Of a stretch of DNA of 64,000 nucleotides, positions 42,218-52,777 are shown in pieces. Numbering within the stretch: position 1 is the stretch's first letter; every line of letters begins with the position of its first letter. The stretch comes from an uncultured Anaerotruncus sp. (GTDB lineage Bacteria > Bacillota > Clostridia > Oscillospirales > Acutalibacteraceae), in NCBI GenBank assembly GCA_900539775.1, contig UQDL01000004.1, positions 1-64,000 of the forward strand, in the 5' to 3' direction. Below the pieces are notes generated by a model, which saw only the letters and a program-made list of their open reading frames with translations, made no database searches and was not told the origin of the DNA. The position numbers and the translations under genes are program-made.

Positions 42218-43879
42218 ATGACAGATTATAAGAAATTGGCGGAGCTTCTTTTTCCGCATATCACAAAAAATCCCGCAGATTATGAAGCATTATATCCCCC
42301 AAGGCAGCTCAAGGAAGGTGCAAGAGTAACTCGCTTTGCACCGAGCCCAACGGGCTTTTTGCATTTCGGAAACCTTTTTACCTGCCTTATTTCATACAAA
42401 ATCGCAAAATCAACAGACGGCATATTTTATGTTCGAGTTGAGGACACCGATCAAAAGCGCAAGGTGGACGGCGCAGTAGAGGTTATGCTGCAAGGCCTTT
42501 CATATTACGGAATAAAACCAGACGAGGGCGTTATTGCCGAAAATGAAGAAAAAGGAATTTACGGTCCCTACAAGCAAAGTGAAAGAAAAGATATTTACCA
42601 AGCATATGCAAAGCAGCTTGTTGAAGAAGGATTTGCATATCCCTGCTTTTGCTCCGAAGAAGAGCTTGAGCGAATCCGTGAATCGCAAGAGCACGAAGAT
42701 ATTAAGGGCTATTACGGTGAATATGCCGCTTGCCGCAAGCTGAGTTTTGAAGAAATAAGCAGCAAAATCCTTGCCGGCGAAAAATGGACACTGCGCCTTA
42801 AATCACCCGGCAGCATTGATAAAAAATGTGTGTTTGAGGATATGATAAAGGGCAAAATTGAAATGCCGGAAAATGTGCAAGACATTGTGCTGCTTAAATC
42901 AGACGGCATTCCAACCTACCATTTTGCCAGCGTGGTTGACGACCACTTAATGCGCACCACACACATTGTGAGGGGCGATGAATGGATTTCAAGCTGCCCA
43001 ATTCATTTACAACTTAACAAACTGCTTGGATTTAAAACGCCGAAATTCGTGCACGTGGCACCGATTATGAAATCAGAGGGCGAAGGCAAACGCAAGCTTT
43101 CAAAGCGCAAGGATCCCGAAGCGGCAGTTACTTACTATTCAGAGCAGGGCTATCCGAGCGAAAGCGTTAACGAATATATGATGACGCTTGCAAATTCCAA
43201 CTTTGAAGATTGGCGCAGAGCAAACAAAACGGAAGACATAAGCAAATTCCCGTTTAACATAAAAAAAATGAGTGTTTCCGGTGCATTATTTGACATTGCA
43301 AAGCTTGACGACATTTCAAAAACCGTTATTTCCGTTATGGACTGCAAAAAGGTTTTTGAACTTTCACATGAATGGGCAAAGGAATATTGCAAACCGCTTG
43401 CAAAGCTTTACGAGGCAGATTCCGAATATGCAACTGCAATTCTTAACATAGACAGAGGCAATAAGAAGCCGAGAAAAGACATTGCAAAATGGAGCGACAT
43501 TCCGGATTACATCAGCTATATGTATGATGAAACATTTATCCCTGATTACACACTTTGCGGAAATGCAACGGCGGATTTAGCTGCCAAGGTGCTTAAAATT
43601 TATGAAAACAGCTTTGATATAAACGACGATAAAGACAATTGGTTTGAGCGCATCAAAGCAATTTGCCCCAAGGTTGGCTGCACACCGAATGTTAAGGAAT
43701 ACAAGCAAAACCCGGAGGCGTTCAGCGGCCATGTAGGCGATGTTTCAACCGTTATCAGAGTTGCATTAACGGGGCGCACAAACACACCCGACCTTTATTC
43801 CATAACAAAGCTTTTGGGCAAGCAAAGAGTTGCCGAAAGATTAAGCAAAGCATTAAAGCATTATGAGGAGGAAAATTGA
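42218..43879 (+). CDS. gltX: Glutamyl-tRNA synthetase
   Basis: This class I synthetase of about 553 residues charges tRNA-Glu. The HIGH-type motif reads PSPTGFLHFGN, the GluRS signature RVEDTDQKR follows, and the KMSKS-type loop reads KLSKRKDPE. It belongs to the longer Clostridia form (about 550 rather than 480 residues). The ATG at 42218 was chosen because GGTGAT lies just upstream; 42212 is possible. It overlaps glnS by one base. No T-box precedes it. Confidence 0.92.
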   Translation: MTDYKKLAELLFPHITKNPADYEALYPPRQLKEGARVTRFAPSPTGFLHFGNLFTCLISYKIAKSTDGIFYVRVEDTDQKRKVDGAVEVMLQGLSYYGIKPDEGVIAENEEKGIYGPYKQSERKDIYQAYAKQLVEEGFAYPCFCSEEELERIRESQEHEDIKGYYGEYAACRKLSFEEISSKILAGEKWTLRLKSPGSIDKKCVFEDMIKGKIEMPENVQDIVLLKSDGIPTYHFASVVDDHLMRTTHIVRGDEWISSCPIHLQLNKLLGFKTPKFVHVAPIMKSEGEGKRKLSKRKDPEAAVTYYSEQGYPSESVNEYMMTLANSNFEDWRRANKTEDISKFPFNIKKMSVSGALFDIAKLDDISKTVISVMDCKKVFELSHEWAKEYCKPLAKLYEADSEYATAILNIDRGNKKPRKDIAKWSDIPDYISYMYDETFIPDYTLCGNATADLAAKVLKIYENSFDINDDKDNWFERIKAICPKVGCTPNVKEYKQNPEAFSGHVGDVSTVIRVALTGRTNTPDLYSITKLLGKQRVAERLSKALKHYEEEN

Positions 43880-45558
43880 TGGCAAAGGAAAACACCGAAG
43901 AAATAAAGGAAGTTTCAAATTTCATAAATGATTTTATCACCAAGGATCTTGAGGACGGAGTTTATTCCAGAGTGCAAACCCGCTTTCCTCCGGAGCCAAA
44001 CGGCTATTTGCACATCGGCCACGCAAAGGCAATTTGCATAAACTTTGGTGCAAAGGAAAAATTCAACGGCATTTGCAATCTTAGATTTGACGACACAAAT
44101 CCCGTTAAGGAAGACACGGAATATGTTGAAGCAATTGAAGAAGATATAAAATGGCTTGGCTTTAAATGGGATAATGTTTATTTTGCATCCGATTACTTTG
44201 ATTATATTTATGAATGTGCGATAAAGCTTATCAAAAAAGGCAAAGCATTCGTTTGTGACCTTACACCGGAGCAGCAGCGTGAATACAGAGGCACGCTTAC
44301 CGAGCCGGGCAAGGAAAGCCCTTACAGAAACAGAAGAATTGAAGAAAACCTTGATTTATTCAAAAGAATGACGGATGGCGAATTTCCCGAAGGCTCACAT
44401 GTGCTGCGCGCCAAAATTGACATGGCAAGCCCAAATCTTAACATGAGAGACCCTATCATCTACCGCATTATGTATGCACGCCATCACAGAACGGGCGATA
44501 AATGGTGTGTTTACCCGATGTATGACTTTGCACATCCCCTTTCGGATGCCTGCGAAAAGGTTACACATTCGCTTTGCTCGCTTGAATTTGAAAATCACCG
44601 CCCGCTTTACGACTGGGTTGTTAATGAATGCGTTGAGGGCGAAAAGCCACGCCAAATTGAATTTGCACGCATGAATTTAAACTACACATTAACTTCTAAG
44701 CGAAAATGCCTTAAGCTTGTGAAAGAGGGCATTGTGGACGGATGGGATGATCCCAGAATGGCAACAATCAGCGGTATGCGCCGCAGAGGATACCCCGCCG
44801 AGGCAATCAGAGATTTCTGCGAAAGAATAGGCGTTTCAAAGGCATACAGCGTTATTGATTTTGCACTGCTTGAAAGCTGCGTTCGAAGCCATTTAAACAC
44901 CACATCGCCAAGAGCCATGGCAGTGCTTGATCCGCTCAAGCTTGTAATAGACAATTATCCCGATGATATAACAGAGGAAATCGAGGCTGAATACCACCCC
45001 GATCACCCCGAATACGGAACAAGAAAAATGCCGTTTTCAAAAGAGCTTTACATTGAAAGAAGCGACTTTATGGCAGAGCCGATTAAAAAATATTTCCGTT
45101 TATTCCCGGGCAATGAGGTTCGCCTTTTCAAAGCTTATTTCGTTACCTGCACAGGATATGACACGGATGAAAACGGCAATGTTACCTGCGTGCACTGCAC
45201 ATACGACCCCGAAACACTCGGCGGCGACAGCCCCGACGGCAGAAAAGTTAAGGGAACTATTCACTGGGTAAGCGCAAGCGAAAATGTTAAGGCAGAGGTG
45301 CGCCTCTACGAAAGACTTTTCAATGTGCCGAATCCAAGCGACGAAACAGGCGTTGAATCCTTTGAGGACAATCTTAACCCCGATTCATTGAAAACGATTG
45401 AGGCATACTGCGAAAAGAGCCTTGCAAGCTGCAAACCGGGAGACAAATTCCAATTTATGAGAACCGGATATTTCTGTGCCGACAAATTCTCAGGCCCCGA
45501 AAACCTGATTTTCAACCGCACGGTGCAGCTTAGAGACAGCTTTAACGCAAAAAAATAA
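43879..45558 (+). CDS. glnS: Glutaminyl-tRNA synthetase
   Basis: The 559-residue enzyme charges tRNA-Gln directly. It shows RFPPEPNGYLHIGHAKAI (HIGH), RFDDTNPVKED, and SKRK in the KMSKS position, with a C-terminal anticodon-binding beta-barrel typical of GlnRS. The start codon overlaps the gltX stop as TGATG, with GAGGAGG upstream, so translation is coupled. Many Firmicutes lack GlnRS and use GatCAB; its presence here means Gln-tRNA need not be made by amidation. Confidence 0.94.
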   Translation: MAKENTEEIKEVSNFINDFITKDLEDGVYSRVQTRFPPEPNGYLHIGHAKAICINFGAKEKFNGICNLRFDDTNPVKEDTEYVEAIEEDIKWLGFKWDNVYFASDYFDYIYECAIKLIKKGKAFVCDLTPEQQREYRGTLTEPGKESPYRNRRIEENLDLFKRMTDGEFPEGSHVLRAKIDMASPNLNMRDPIIYRIMYARHHRTGDKWCVYPMYDFAHPLSDACEKVTHSLCSLEFENHRPLYDWVVNECVEGEKPRQIEFARMNLNYTLTSKRKCLKLVKEGIVDGWDDPRMATISGMRRRGYPAEAIRDFCERIGVSKAYSVIDFALLESCVRSHLNTTSPRAMAVLDPLKLVIDNYPDDITEEIEAEYHPDHPEYGTRKMPFSKELYIERSDFMAEPIKKYFRLFPGNEVRLFKAYFVTCTGYDTDENGNVTCVHCTYDPETLGGDSPDGRKVKGTIHWVSASENVKAEVRLYERLFNVPNPSDETGVESFEDNLNPDSLKTIEAYCEKSLASCKPGDKFQFMRTGYFCADKFSGPENLIFNRTVQLRDSFNAKK

Positions 45559-45638
45559 ACGGCGGCAGCCGATAAAAATAAAACCTTTTTGCAGCTGCCG
45601 CACGACAGTTGCTTTGGGCAAGCAATAAGGGAGAAAAA

Positions 45639-47465
45639 ATGAGCGTAAGAAAAGACATAAAAAACATAGCAATAATTGCCCATGTTGACCACGGCAAAAC
45701 AACACTTGTTGATGAAATGCTGCGCCAAAGCGGCACTTTCCGCACAAACGAGGTTGTTGACGAGCGTGTTATGGACAGCAATGACCTTGAAAGAGAAAGA
45801 GGTATAACAATTCTTTCTAAAAACACGGCAATTCATTACAACAACACAAAAATCAATATTGTTGACACACCGGGACACGCCGATTTCGGAGGCGAGGTTG
45901 AGCGAATTCTTACCATGGTTGACGGTGTTTTGCTGCTTGTTGATGCCTTTGAGGGCTGCATGCCGCAAACAAGATTTGTGCTTAAAAAGGCTCTTGGCCT
46001 GCACAAAACGCCGATTGTTGTTATAAACAAGATAGACAGAGACGGTGCACGCCCAAACGAGGTTATAGATGAAGTGCTTGACCTTTTCATTGAACTTGGC
46101 GCAGATGACGATCAAATTGAATTTCCGGTTGTCTATGCATCAGGCAGAGACGGCTATGCAAGCCTTGATCCGGATGCAAGAGAGGGCGACATGAGGCCGC
46201 TTTTTGATGCCATTCTTAAATACATACCATCTCCTGCCGGAGATCCTGAGGGTCCGGCGCAAATTCTGTTTTCATCACTTGAATATGATGATTATGTTGG
46301 CAGAATCGGTGTTGGCAGAATAACGAGAGGAACACTTAAAAACAACTCACCATATGTGCTTTGCAAGCAGGACGGCCGCCAAGAAAACATTCGCATAACA
46401 AAACTTTATCAATTTGAAGGGCTTAAAAGAGTGCCTTGCGACGAAGCAATCTTTGGCGACATTGTTTGCGTTGCAGGCATTCCGGATCTTAACATAGGCG
46501 AAACGGCCTGCGATCCAAGCTGCATTGAGGCTTTGCCGTTTGTTAAAATTGACGAGCCTACAATCAGTATGAACTTTATGGTAAATGATTCTCCGTTTGC
46601 CGGCAGAGAGGGCAAATTTGTTACAAGCCGCAACATTCGTGAGCGACTTTTCAAAGAAGTTGAAACCAATGTTTCAATGCGAGTTGAGGAAACCGATTCT
46701 ATGGACACCTTTAAGGTTTCCGGCAGAGGCGAGCTGCATCTTTCCATTTTGATTGAGACGATGCGCCGTGAAAATTATGAATTTCAGGTTTCACGCCCGC
46801 AGGTTATTCTGAAAAAAGATGCCGAAACGGGGCAAACGCTTGAGCCAATGGAGCTTGCAATCATTGAAGTTCCCGAGGAATACGTTGGTGCTGTTATGGA
46901 AAAACTATGTTCTCGCAAGGGCGAGGTTGAGAATATGGACACTCGCTCAACGGGAATGACACACCTTGAAATCAAAATTCCTTCAAGAGGCCTTATAGGC
47001 TACAGAAGCGAATTTTTAACAGACACAAACGGCAACGGCATTATGAACCAGCTTTTTGCAGGATATGAGCCGTTTAAGGGCGATATTGCCACAAGAACAA
47101 GAGGCTCAATAGTTGCCTTTGAAACAGGTGTTTCCACGGGATATGCGCTTTGGAACACGCAAGACAGAGGCAAGCTTTTCATAGGCCCCGGTGTTGATGT
47201 TTACGAGGGCATGATAGTTGGCGAATGCTCAAAAAATGAGGATATAATCTGCAATGTATGCAAGAAAAAGCATGTTACAAACACAAGAGCAAGCGGATCC
47301 GATGAGGCACTGAAGCTTGTGCCGCCCACAACGCTTTCGCTTGAGCAGAGCATGGAATTTTTGGCAGACGATGAATTGCTTGAAGTAACGCCAAAATCAA
47401 TCAGGCTGCGCAAAACAATTCTTGATAAGAGCCTTCGCCTTAAAGCAGAAAGCCGCAAGAAATAA
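45639..47465 (+). CDS. typA: Ribosome-binding GTPase TypA/BipA
   Basis: The 608-residue translational GTPase acts on ribosome assembly under stress or cold. G motifs are AHVDHGKTTLVDEML, DTPGHADFGGEVER and NKIDRDGA. The remaining domains follow EF-G order, with the TypA-specific C-terminal GSDEALKLVPPTTLSLEQSMEFL. The ATG at 45639 has a GGGAG binding site; the longer frame was rejected. It follows glnS after 80 bases containing a CGGCAGC/GCTGCCG hairpin without a T run. Confidence 0.95.
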   Translation: MSVRKDIKNIAIIAHVDHGKTTLVDEMLRQSGTFRTNEVVDERVMDSNDLERERGITILSKNTAIHYNNTKINIVDTPGHADFGGEVERILTMVDGVLLLVDAFEGCMPQTRFVLKKALGLHKTPIVVINKIDRDGARPNEVIDEVLDLFIELGADDDQIEFPVVYASGRDGYASLDPDAREGDMRPLFDAILKYIPSPAGDPEGPAQILFSSLEYDDYVGRIGVGRITRGTLKNNSPYVLCKQDGRQENIRITKLYQFEGLKRVPCDEAIFGDIVCVAGIPDLNIGETACDPSCIEALPFVKIDEPTISMNFMVNDSPFAGREGKFVTSRNIRERLFKEVETNVSMRVEETDSMDTFKVSGRGELHLSILIETMRRENYEFQVSRPQVILKKDAETGQTLEPMELAIIEVPEEYVGAVMEKLCSRKGEVENMDTRSTGMTHLEIKIPSRGLIGYRSEFLTDTNGNGIMNQLFAGYEPFKGDIATRTRGSIVAFETGVSTGYALWNTQDRGKLFIGPGVDVYEGMIVGECSKNEDIICNVCKKKHVTNTRASGSDEALKLVPPTTLSLEQSMEFLADDELLEVTPKSIRLRKTILDKSLRLKAESRKK

Positions 47466-47488
47466 CGCATTAAATATTTTCACAAAGC

Positions 47489-47537
47489 AAAACGCTCCCG
47501 GACAATTCTTTAAAAGATGAGCCGAGAGCGTTTTTTG
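47489..47537 (+). terminator. Terminator of typA
   Basis: AACGCTC-CGG pairs with CCG-GAGCGTT across a 20-base loop, followed by TTTTTG. Confidence 0.75.
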
Positions 47538-47559
47538 CAAAGGCAACGAAAGGAAATGC

Positions 47560-48594
47560 ATGGAAAAAGCAGGATTATACATTCACATTCCGTTTTGTGC
47601 GTCTAAATGCCCGTACTGCGATTTTTATTCCGGCAAATACACTAACGAGGCGGCCGAAAATTATGCAAGCAAGCTTATAGAGGAATTTTGCAAATACAGC
47701 GGTGCCGAATTTGACACTGTTTATTTCGGCGGCGGAACGCCGAGTATTTTGCAACCGCAGCTTATTGCAAAAATACTTGAAGCGGCACGAAAAAATTTTA
47801 AAATTGCAGATAATTCGGAGATTACGATTGAATGCAACCCATCTAAGGATTTGAAAGAAGACATTGCCGTTTATGCCGGGCACGGAATCAACCGCATTTC
47901 GCTTGGAATGCAAAGCGCCGTTAAAGAAGAGCGGCAAGCCCTTGGCAGAATAGCCGGAAAAGCAGAAATTGAACGAACTTTGAAATACGCCAGAAACAAC
48001 AATATAAAAAACATAAGCCTTGATTTAATGCTCGGCACGCCGAAGCAATCCCTGCAAAGCCTTGACGAAAGCCTTAATTTCATTGCGGATTCCGGAGTTC
48101 AGCATATTTCTGCCTATATGCTGAAAATTGAAGACGGCACGCCTTTTTACAGACTTAAAGACAGATTGCCTCTTCCGAACGAGGACGAAACCGCAGAAAT
48201 GTATTTAAAAACAGTTGACCGCCTTGAGAGCATGGGAATAATGCAATACGAAATCAGCAATTTTGCAAAGGCAGGCTTTGAAAGCAGGCACAACATTAAA
48301 TATTGGAAACTTGCGCCTTATCTTGGGCTTGGAAAATCCGCTCATTCATTTTGGGGCGGCAAAAGATTTTATTATGATGCCGATTTCAATAAAATTGATG
48401 ACGGCACCGGAGGCGGTGCAGAGGAACAAATTATGCTTGGGCTGCGCCTTAAAAGCGGCATTGACGAGGCACTTTTAAAAGCTGATGCTTCGCCATATGT
48501 TTCCGCAGGCTTTATGGAGCGCAGAGACAGCAAAATCAACTTCACGCCAAAAGGCTTTCTTGTTTCAAACACAATAATTTCAGAACTGATTTAG
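47560..48594 (+). CDS. hemW: HemW-type radical SAM protein
   Basis: The 344-residue protein has YIHIPFCASKCPYCDFYSG at residues 6-24, the Cys motif that binds the 4Fe-4S cluster and SAM. Further HemW marks are FGGGTPSIL, RISLGMQSA and HNIKYWKLAPYLGLGKSAHSF. HemW was long annotated as coproporphyrinogen III oxidase but acts as a heme-binding chaperone in characterised cases. It starts after AAAGGAA. Confidence 0.93.
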   Translation: MEKAGLYIHIPFCASKCPYCDFYSGKYTNEAAENYASKLIEEFCKYSGAEFDTVYFGGGTPSILQPQLIAKILEAARKNFKIADNSEITIECNPSKDLKEDIAVYAGHGINRISLGMQSAVKEERQALGRIAGKAEIERTLKYARNNNIKNISLDLMLGTPKQSLQSLDESLNFIADSGVQHISAYMLKIEDGTPFYRLKDRLPLPNEDETAEMYLKTVDRLESMGIMQYEISNFAKAGFESRHNIKYWKLAPYLGLGKSAHSFWGGKRFYYDADFNKIDDGTGGGAEEQIMLGLRLKSGIDEALLKADASPYVSAGFMERRDSKINFTPKGFLVSNTIISELI

Positions 48595-48610
48595 TAATTT
48601 CAGACGCACA

Positions 48611-48647
48611 AAAAGGGGCTCAGGAAAATCCTGAGCCCCTTTAGTCT
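48611..48647. terminator. Shared terminator of hemW and malic enzyme
   Basis: AAAGGGGCTCAGG pairs with CCTGAGCCCCTTT around AAAAT, with A and T on both sides, between two converging genes. Confidence 0.87.
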
Positions 48648-48684
48648 TATTATAACATTATAATTATATAAGTGAGGATTCAGA

Positions 48685-49857
48685 TTAAATTCTTGCAACG
48701 CCGTCTTTAATTGCGGCATCCGCAACTGCCTTTGCAACAGTGTCTTTAATACGGCTGTCAAAAGCATAAGGAAGAATATAATCCGGCTTAAGCTCGTTTT
48801 CATCAACAAGCGAAGCAATTGCATATGCTGCCGCAATTTTCATGTTTTCCGTTATGCTGCTTGCACGCACATCAAGAGCGCCCCTGAAAATTCCCGGAAA
48901 CGCCACAACATTGTTTATTTGATTCGGAAAATCCGAACGGCCTGTGCCGACTATTGCAGCGCCTGCTGCAGCAGCCTCATCCGGCATAATTTCAGGCACG
49001 GGATTGGCCATTGCCAGCACAATGGGATTTGGATTCATTGTTTTTATCATATCCGCAGTAAGCACGCCGGGAGCAGAAACTCCGATGAAAATATCGGTTC
49101 CTTTTACGGCATCGGCAAGGCCGCCGCTTACTTTATCACGGTTTGTTATTTTTGCTATTTCAAGCTTTGAATCATTTAAATTATCTCTGCCGGCATATAT
49201 TGCACCTGTTCTGTCGCACATAACAACATCACCAAGCCCAAGAGTTATAAGCAGCTTTGCAATTGCTATGCCTGCCGCACCGGAGCCGTTTATAACCGCT
49301 TTGCACTGAGAAAGCGGCTTACCGGTGAGCTTTGTTGCATTTATGAGCGCTGCTGAAACAACTACCGCCGTGCCGTGCTGATCATCATGAAAAATGGGTA
49401 TATCGCACATTTCTTTCAGCCTGTTTTCAATTTCAAAACAGCGAGGGGCGGAAATATCCTCTAAATTTATGCCGCCGAACGAGCCGCTGATGTTATAAAC
49501 AGTTTGCACAAATTCATCAACATTCTTTGTGCGCACACAAAGCGGAAACGCATCAACATCGCCGAACTCTTTAAAGAGAACGCACTTACCCTCCATAACC
49601 GGCATACCTGCCTCAGGGCCGATATCACCGAGACCGAGAACGGCAGAGCCGTCTGTTATAACGGCAACCATATTCCAGCGGCGAGTAAGCTCCCAGCTTT
49701 TATTATAATCCTTTTCAATTTCAAGGCACGGCTGTGCAACGCCGGGAGTATATGCAAGAGACAGAGAATCCTTATCGTTTACCTTAGCCCTTGCCGTTAC
49801 CTCTAATTTACCCTTCCACTGCTCATGCAATTTTAATGATTCTTTTCTGTAATCCAT
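48685..49857 (-). CDS. Malic enzyme
   Basis: The 390-residue enzyme converts malate to pyruvate and CO2 with NAD(P). It has the short bacterial form: SLAYTPGVAQPCLEI, the catalytic region VITDGSAVLGLGDIGPEAGMPVMEGK, HDDQHGTAVVV for the metal, and GSGAAGIAIAKLL for NAD(P) binding. It is likely co-transcribed with the dehydrogenase gene 8 bases upstream, which may make malate or a related hydroxy acid. Cofactor choice cannot be read safely. Confidence 0.94.
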   Translation of the reverse strand: MDYRKESLKLHEQWKGKLEVTARAKVNDKDSLSLAYTPGVAQPCLEIEKDYNKSWELTRRWNMVAVITDGSAVLGLGDIGPEAGMPVMEGKCVLFKEFGDVDAFPLCVRTKNVDEFVQTVYNISGSFGGINLEDISAPRCFEIENRLKEMCDIPIFHDDQHGTAVVVSAALINATKLTGKPLSQCKAVINGSGAAGIAIAKLLITLGLGDVVMCDRTGAIYAGRDNLNDSKLEIAKITNRDKVSGGLADAVKGTDIFIGVSAPGVLTADMIKTMNPNPIVLAMANPVPEIMPDEAAAAGAAIVGTGRSDFPNQINNVVAFPGIFRGALDVRASSITENMKIAAAYAIASLVDENELKPDYILPYAFDSRIKDTVAKAVADAAIKDGVARI

Positions 49858-49865
49858 TGTTTACC

Positions 49866-51029
49866 TCACTGTTTGTTTTCTATATGCGAAAACGGCTTTG
49901 TTTTGCACGGATATGGCTTATAGCCGCTTTCCCAAGGGAACACATAATTAAGGCCCAGCTCATTGCGCACGGCGCAAATTTCCTTTTGCACCGCATCATT
50001 TATCGGCACGCCCTCATTTTCCCTTTCCTTCCATATATCATACTCTTTTTCGCCTGCCGTGTAAATCCTTTTTTCGCCGGGTGCCTTTTGGCTTGCACGA
50101 AGTTCTCTTAAAATATCGCCCGCCGTTTTCTTAAAGGACTGCAATCCAAGGAACGCCTCTGTATCAATTGCGATAAACCAATGGCCGAGGTGATATTCCT
50201 TTTTTTCTCCGTTTTCGCCGATTCCGGAAAGAGCAGAAAGAAAGCTTCCCTGCTGAAGTGCCGCCGAAAGCAGCTCCACCGCAGTTGCGAAATCATATCC
50301 CTTATATCCGCCGAGCTCCTCACCTATTCCTCCGAGCGGAGCAAGTGCAGCTTCATGGGTGTTTAACTGCGTTAAGATTTCCTCACTGTTCGTGAGTGCA
50401 GAGCCGTCTCTGCCAACCACTGTGCCGACGGGGCAATCCTTACCTATTCTTGCATAATATTCTATTCTGCCTCTTTGGATAATTGATGTGGCGGCATCAA
50501 ACACAAACGGGAATTTTTCATCCGTTGGCATACCTATTGTGAAAGGATTTGTTCCGAGCATATTTTCCACGCCGTGAGTTGGAGCTATTGACGGACGGGC
50601 ATTTGTGCCTGTCATCCCTACCATTCCTGCCTGCGTTGCCATGGTTACATAATAACCCGCTATGCCATAATGGCAACTGTTTCGCACGGCAACCATTCCC
50701 ATACCGTATTTTTTAGCCTTATCAATTGCCATTTGCATGGCACGAACTCCGATAACCTGGCCCATACCGTCGTGCCCGTCCACAACAGCGGTGGTTGCGG
50801 TTTCCCTCAGCACCTCAAATTCCGTTACGGGATTTTGGATACCGGCTTTAATTCTGTCTATATAAATAGGTTTAAATCTGTTGCATCCATGGCTTTCTAT
50901 TCCCCTTTTATCTGATTCAAGAAGCACATCGGTGCAAATAAGGGCGTCTTCACGAGGAACACCGTATCCCACAAATGCATCTGTTACAAAATCAGATATA
51001 AGATCCCACGGGCATACTACTTTTGCCAT
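49866..51029 (-). CDS. Malate/lactate dehydrogenase of the Ldh2 family
   Basis: From the ATG at 51029, preceded by GGTGAT, the protein has 387 residues. It belongs to the Ldh/YlbC (type 2 malate/L-lactate/ureidoglycolate dehydrogenase) family: ESDKRGIESHGCNRF, the catalytic-His region RNSCHYGIAGYY, and GTNPFTIGMPT. The C-terminal 60 residues extend past the usual end. Adjacent malic enzyme supports a malate role, but this is inference. Confidence 0.88.
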   Translation of the reverse strand: MAKVVCPWDLISDFVTDAFVGYGVPREDALICTDVLLESDKRGIESHGCNRFKPIYIDRIKAGIQNPVTEFEVLRETATTAVVDGHDGMGQVIGVRAMQMAIDKAKKYGMGMVAVRNSCHYGIAGYYVTMATQAGMVGMTGTNARPSIAPTHGVENMLGTNPFTIGMPTDEKFPFVFDAATSIIQRGRIEYYARIGKDCPVGTVVGRDGSALTNSEEILTQLNTHEAALAPLGGIGEELGGYKGYDFATAVELLSAALQQGSFLSALSGIGENGEKKEYHLGHWFIAIDTEAFLGLQSFKKTAGDILRELRASQKAPGEKRIYTAGEKEYDIWKERENEGVPINDAVQKEICAVRNELGLNYVFPWESGYKPYPCKTKPFSHIENKQ

Positions 51030-51197
51030 ATAATCACCAAAGCCTTTCCGACTGCAAAACACCTTCAAAGCCCGGCAGCCGATCACGGCCTTGAAAGCGC
51101 AAACGGCAAAATGCTGCTTGCTTTAATAAATTTTTACCCCTTAATACAATACCGCAGGTGTGTTTAATTCGCCCGCGGCATAATTGCTTATTTTATA

Positions 51198-52700
51198 TTA
51201 TCTTTCCCAATTGCGAGAGCGTTCAACCGCACGCTTCCAATTTTCATAATATTTATTGCGCTTTTCAATTTCCATAGAGGGCACAAACACCTTATCAACT
51301 TGCCTGTTCGACTCTATTTCCTCGGTATTTTTCCAAACACCCGTTGCAAGACCTGCAAGATAAGCTGCACCGAGTGCGGTGGCTTCTCTGTTTTTAGGTC
51401 TGTTAACATTAACGCCTGTCATATCCGCCTGGATTTGCATCATAATATCGGAGATTGACGCACCGCCGTCTACTCTTAAATCTTTAAGCAGAATACCACT
51501 GTCATTAACCATAGCTTCAAGCAAATCCGTCATTTGATATGTGATACTTTCAAGAACGGCACGGCAAACATGCTTTCTGTTTACGCCTCTTGTGAGCCCT
51601 ATCATGCAGCCGCGGGCATACATATCCCAATACGGCGCACCAAGGCCGGTAAATGCCGGCACAAAATAAAGGCCGTTTGAATCCTCTACCTGAGCCGCAA
51701 GCACATCGCATTCCGGTGCTGTTTTAATAAGCTCCATTTCATCACGAAGCCATTTAATAACAGAGCCTGCATTGAAAGCAGAGCCTTCAAGATCATAAGT
51801 GATTTTACCGTCTAACCCCCAAGCAATGCCGGTGAGCAAATTAGAGCGTGATTCAATTCTTTTATCGCCTGTGTTCATAAGCAAGAAACAGCCGGTGCCG
51901 TATGTATTTTTTGCTTGGCCTTCATTGAAGCATCCTTGGCCGAAAAGTGCACCCGGCTGATCGCCGATTGCGCTTGCGATAGGAATACCTGCAATTTGAT
52001 CCATGCCCGGAAATTTTGCAACCTCACCGTAAACACAGCTTGAAGGTTTAACCTCCGGCAACATGCACATGGGAATTCCGAGCTTTTCACAAAGGAAAGG
52101 ATCCCATTCAAGAGTGTTGATATTAAACAGCATTGTGCGGCACGCATTTGAATAATCCGTTACATGCACTTCACCGCAGGTTAAATTCCAAATAAGCCAA
52201 GTATCAACCGTGCCGAAAAGCAGCTCGCCTTTTTCCGCACGCTCTCTTGCGCCGGGCACATTATCAAGAATCCATTTGATTTTTGTGCCGGAAAAATAAG
52301 CATCAATCAAAAGGCCGGTGTTGCTTTTAATATAATCGCCAAGGCCCTCTGCCTTTAATTTTTCGCAATAATCTGCCGTGCGGCGGCATTGCCAAACGAT
52401 TGCATTATAAATCGGCTGGCCTGTTTCCTTGTCCCACACAATAGTGGTTTCACGCTGATTTGTGATTCCGATTGAAGCAATATCTTTTGGATCTACTCTT
52501 TCATCTCTAAGCACTTCCAAAATAGCCTCAAGCTCTGAAAACAGAATTTCATTGGGATCATGCTCTACCCAACCGTTTTGAGGATAATACTGCTTAAATT
52601 CTTTTTGCGCTTTGGCAACAATTCCGCCCTTTTTATCGAAAACGATAACACGGGAGCTGGTTGTGCCTTGGTCAAGCGCCATTACATATTTTTTACCCAT
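51198..52700 (-). CDS. glpK: Glycerol kinase
   Basis: The 500-residue kinase phosphorylates glycerol. It opens with YVMALDQGTTSSRVIVFD and shows QRETTIVWD, GTVDTWLIWNLT, EGSAFNAGSVIKWLRDE and DGGASISDIMMQ of the FGGY family. The ATG at 52700 follows AAGGGG; the upstream codons are not conserved. No glpF or glpD is next to it. The promoter overlaps a palindrome that may control it. Confidence 0.95.
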   Translation of the reverse strand: MGKKYVMALDQGTTSSRVIVFDKKGGIVAKAQKEFKQYYPQNGWVEHDPNEILFSELEAILEVLRDERVDPKDIASIGITNQRETTIVWDKETGQPIYNAIVWQCRRTADYCEKLKAEGLGDYIKSNTGLLIDAYFSGTKIKWILDNVPGARERAEKGELLFGTVDTWLIWNLTCGEVHVTDYSNACRTMLFNINTLEWDPFLCEKLGIPMCMLPEVKPSSCVYGEVAKFPGMDQIAGIPIASAIGDQPGALFGQGCFNEGQAKNTYGTGCFLLMNTGDKRIESRSNLLTGIAWGLDGKITYDLEGSAFNAGSVIKWLRDEMELIKTAPECDVLAAQVEDSNGLYFVPAFTGLGAPYWDMYARGCMIGLTRGVNRKHVCRAVLESITYQMTDLLEAMVNDSGILLKDLRVDGGASISDIMMQIQADMTGVNVNRPKNREATALGAAYLAGLATGVWKNTEEIESNRQVDKVFVPSMEIEKRNKYYENWKRAVERSRNWER

Positions 52701-52777
52701 AAATTTACCCCTTTTCGGCAACGCATGGTAAAGTGCGCCGCCGCCCTCTTAATATATTTTTTTAACAAAAACAAAAA

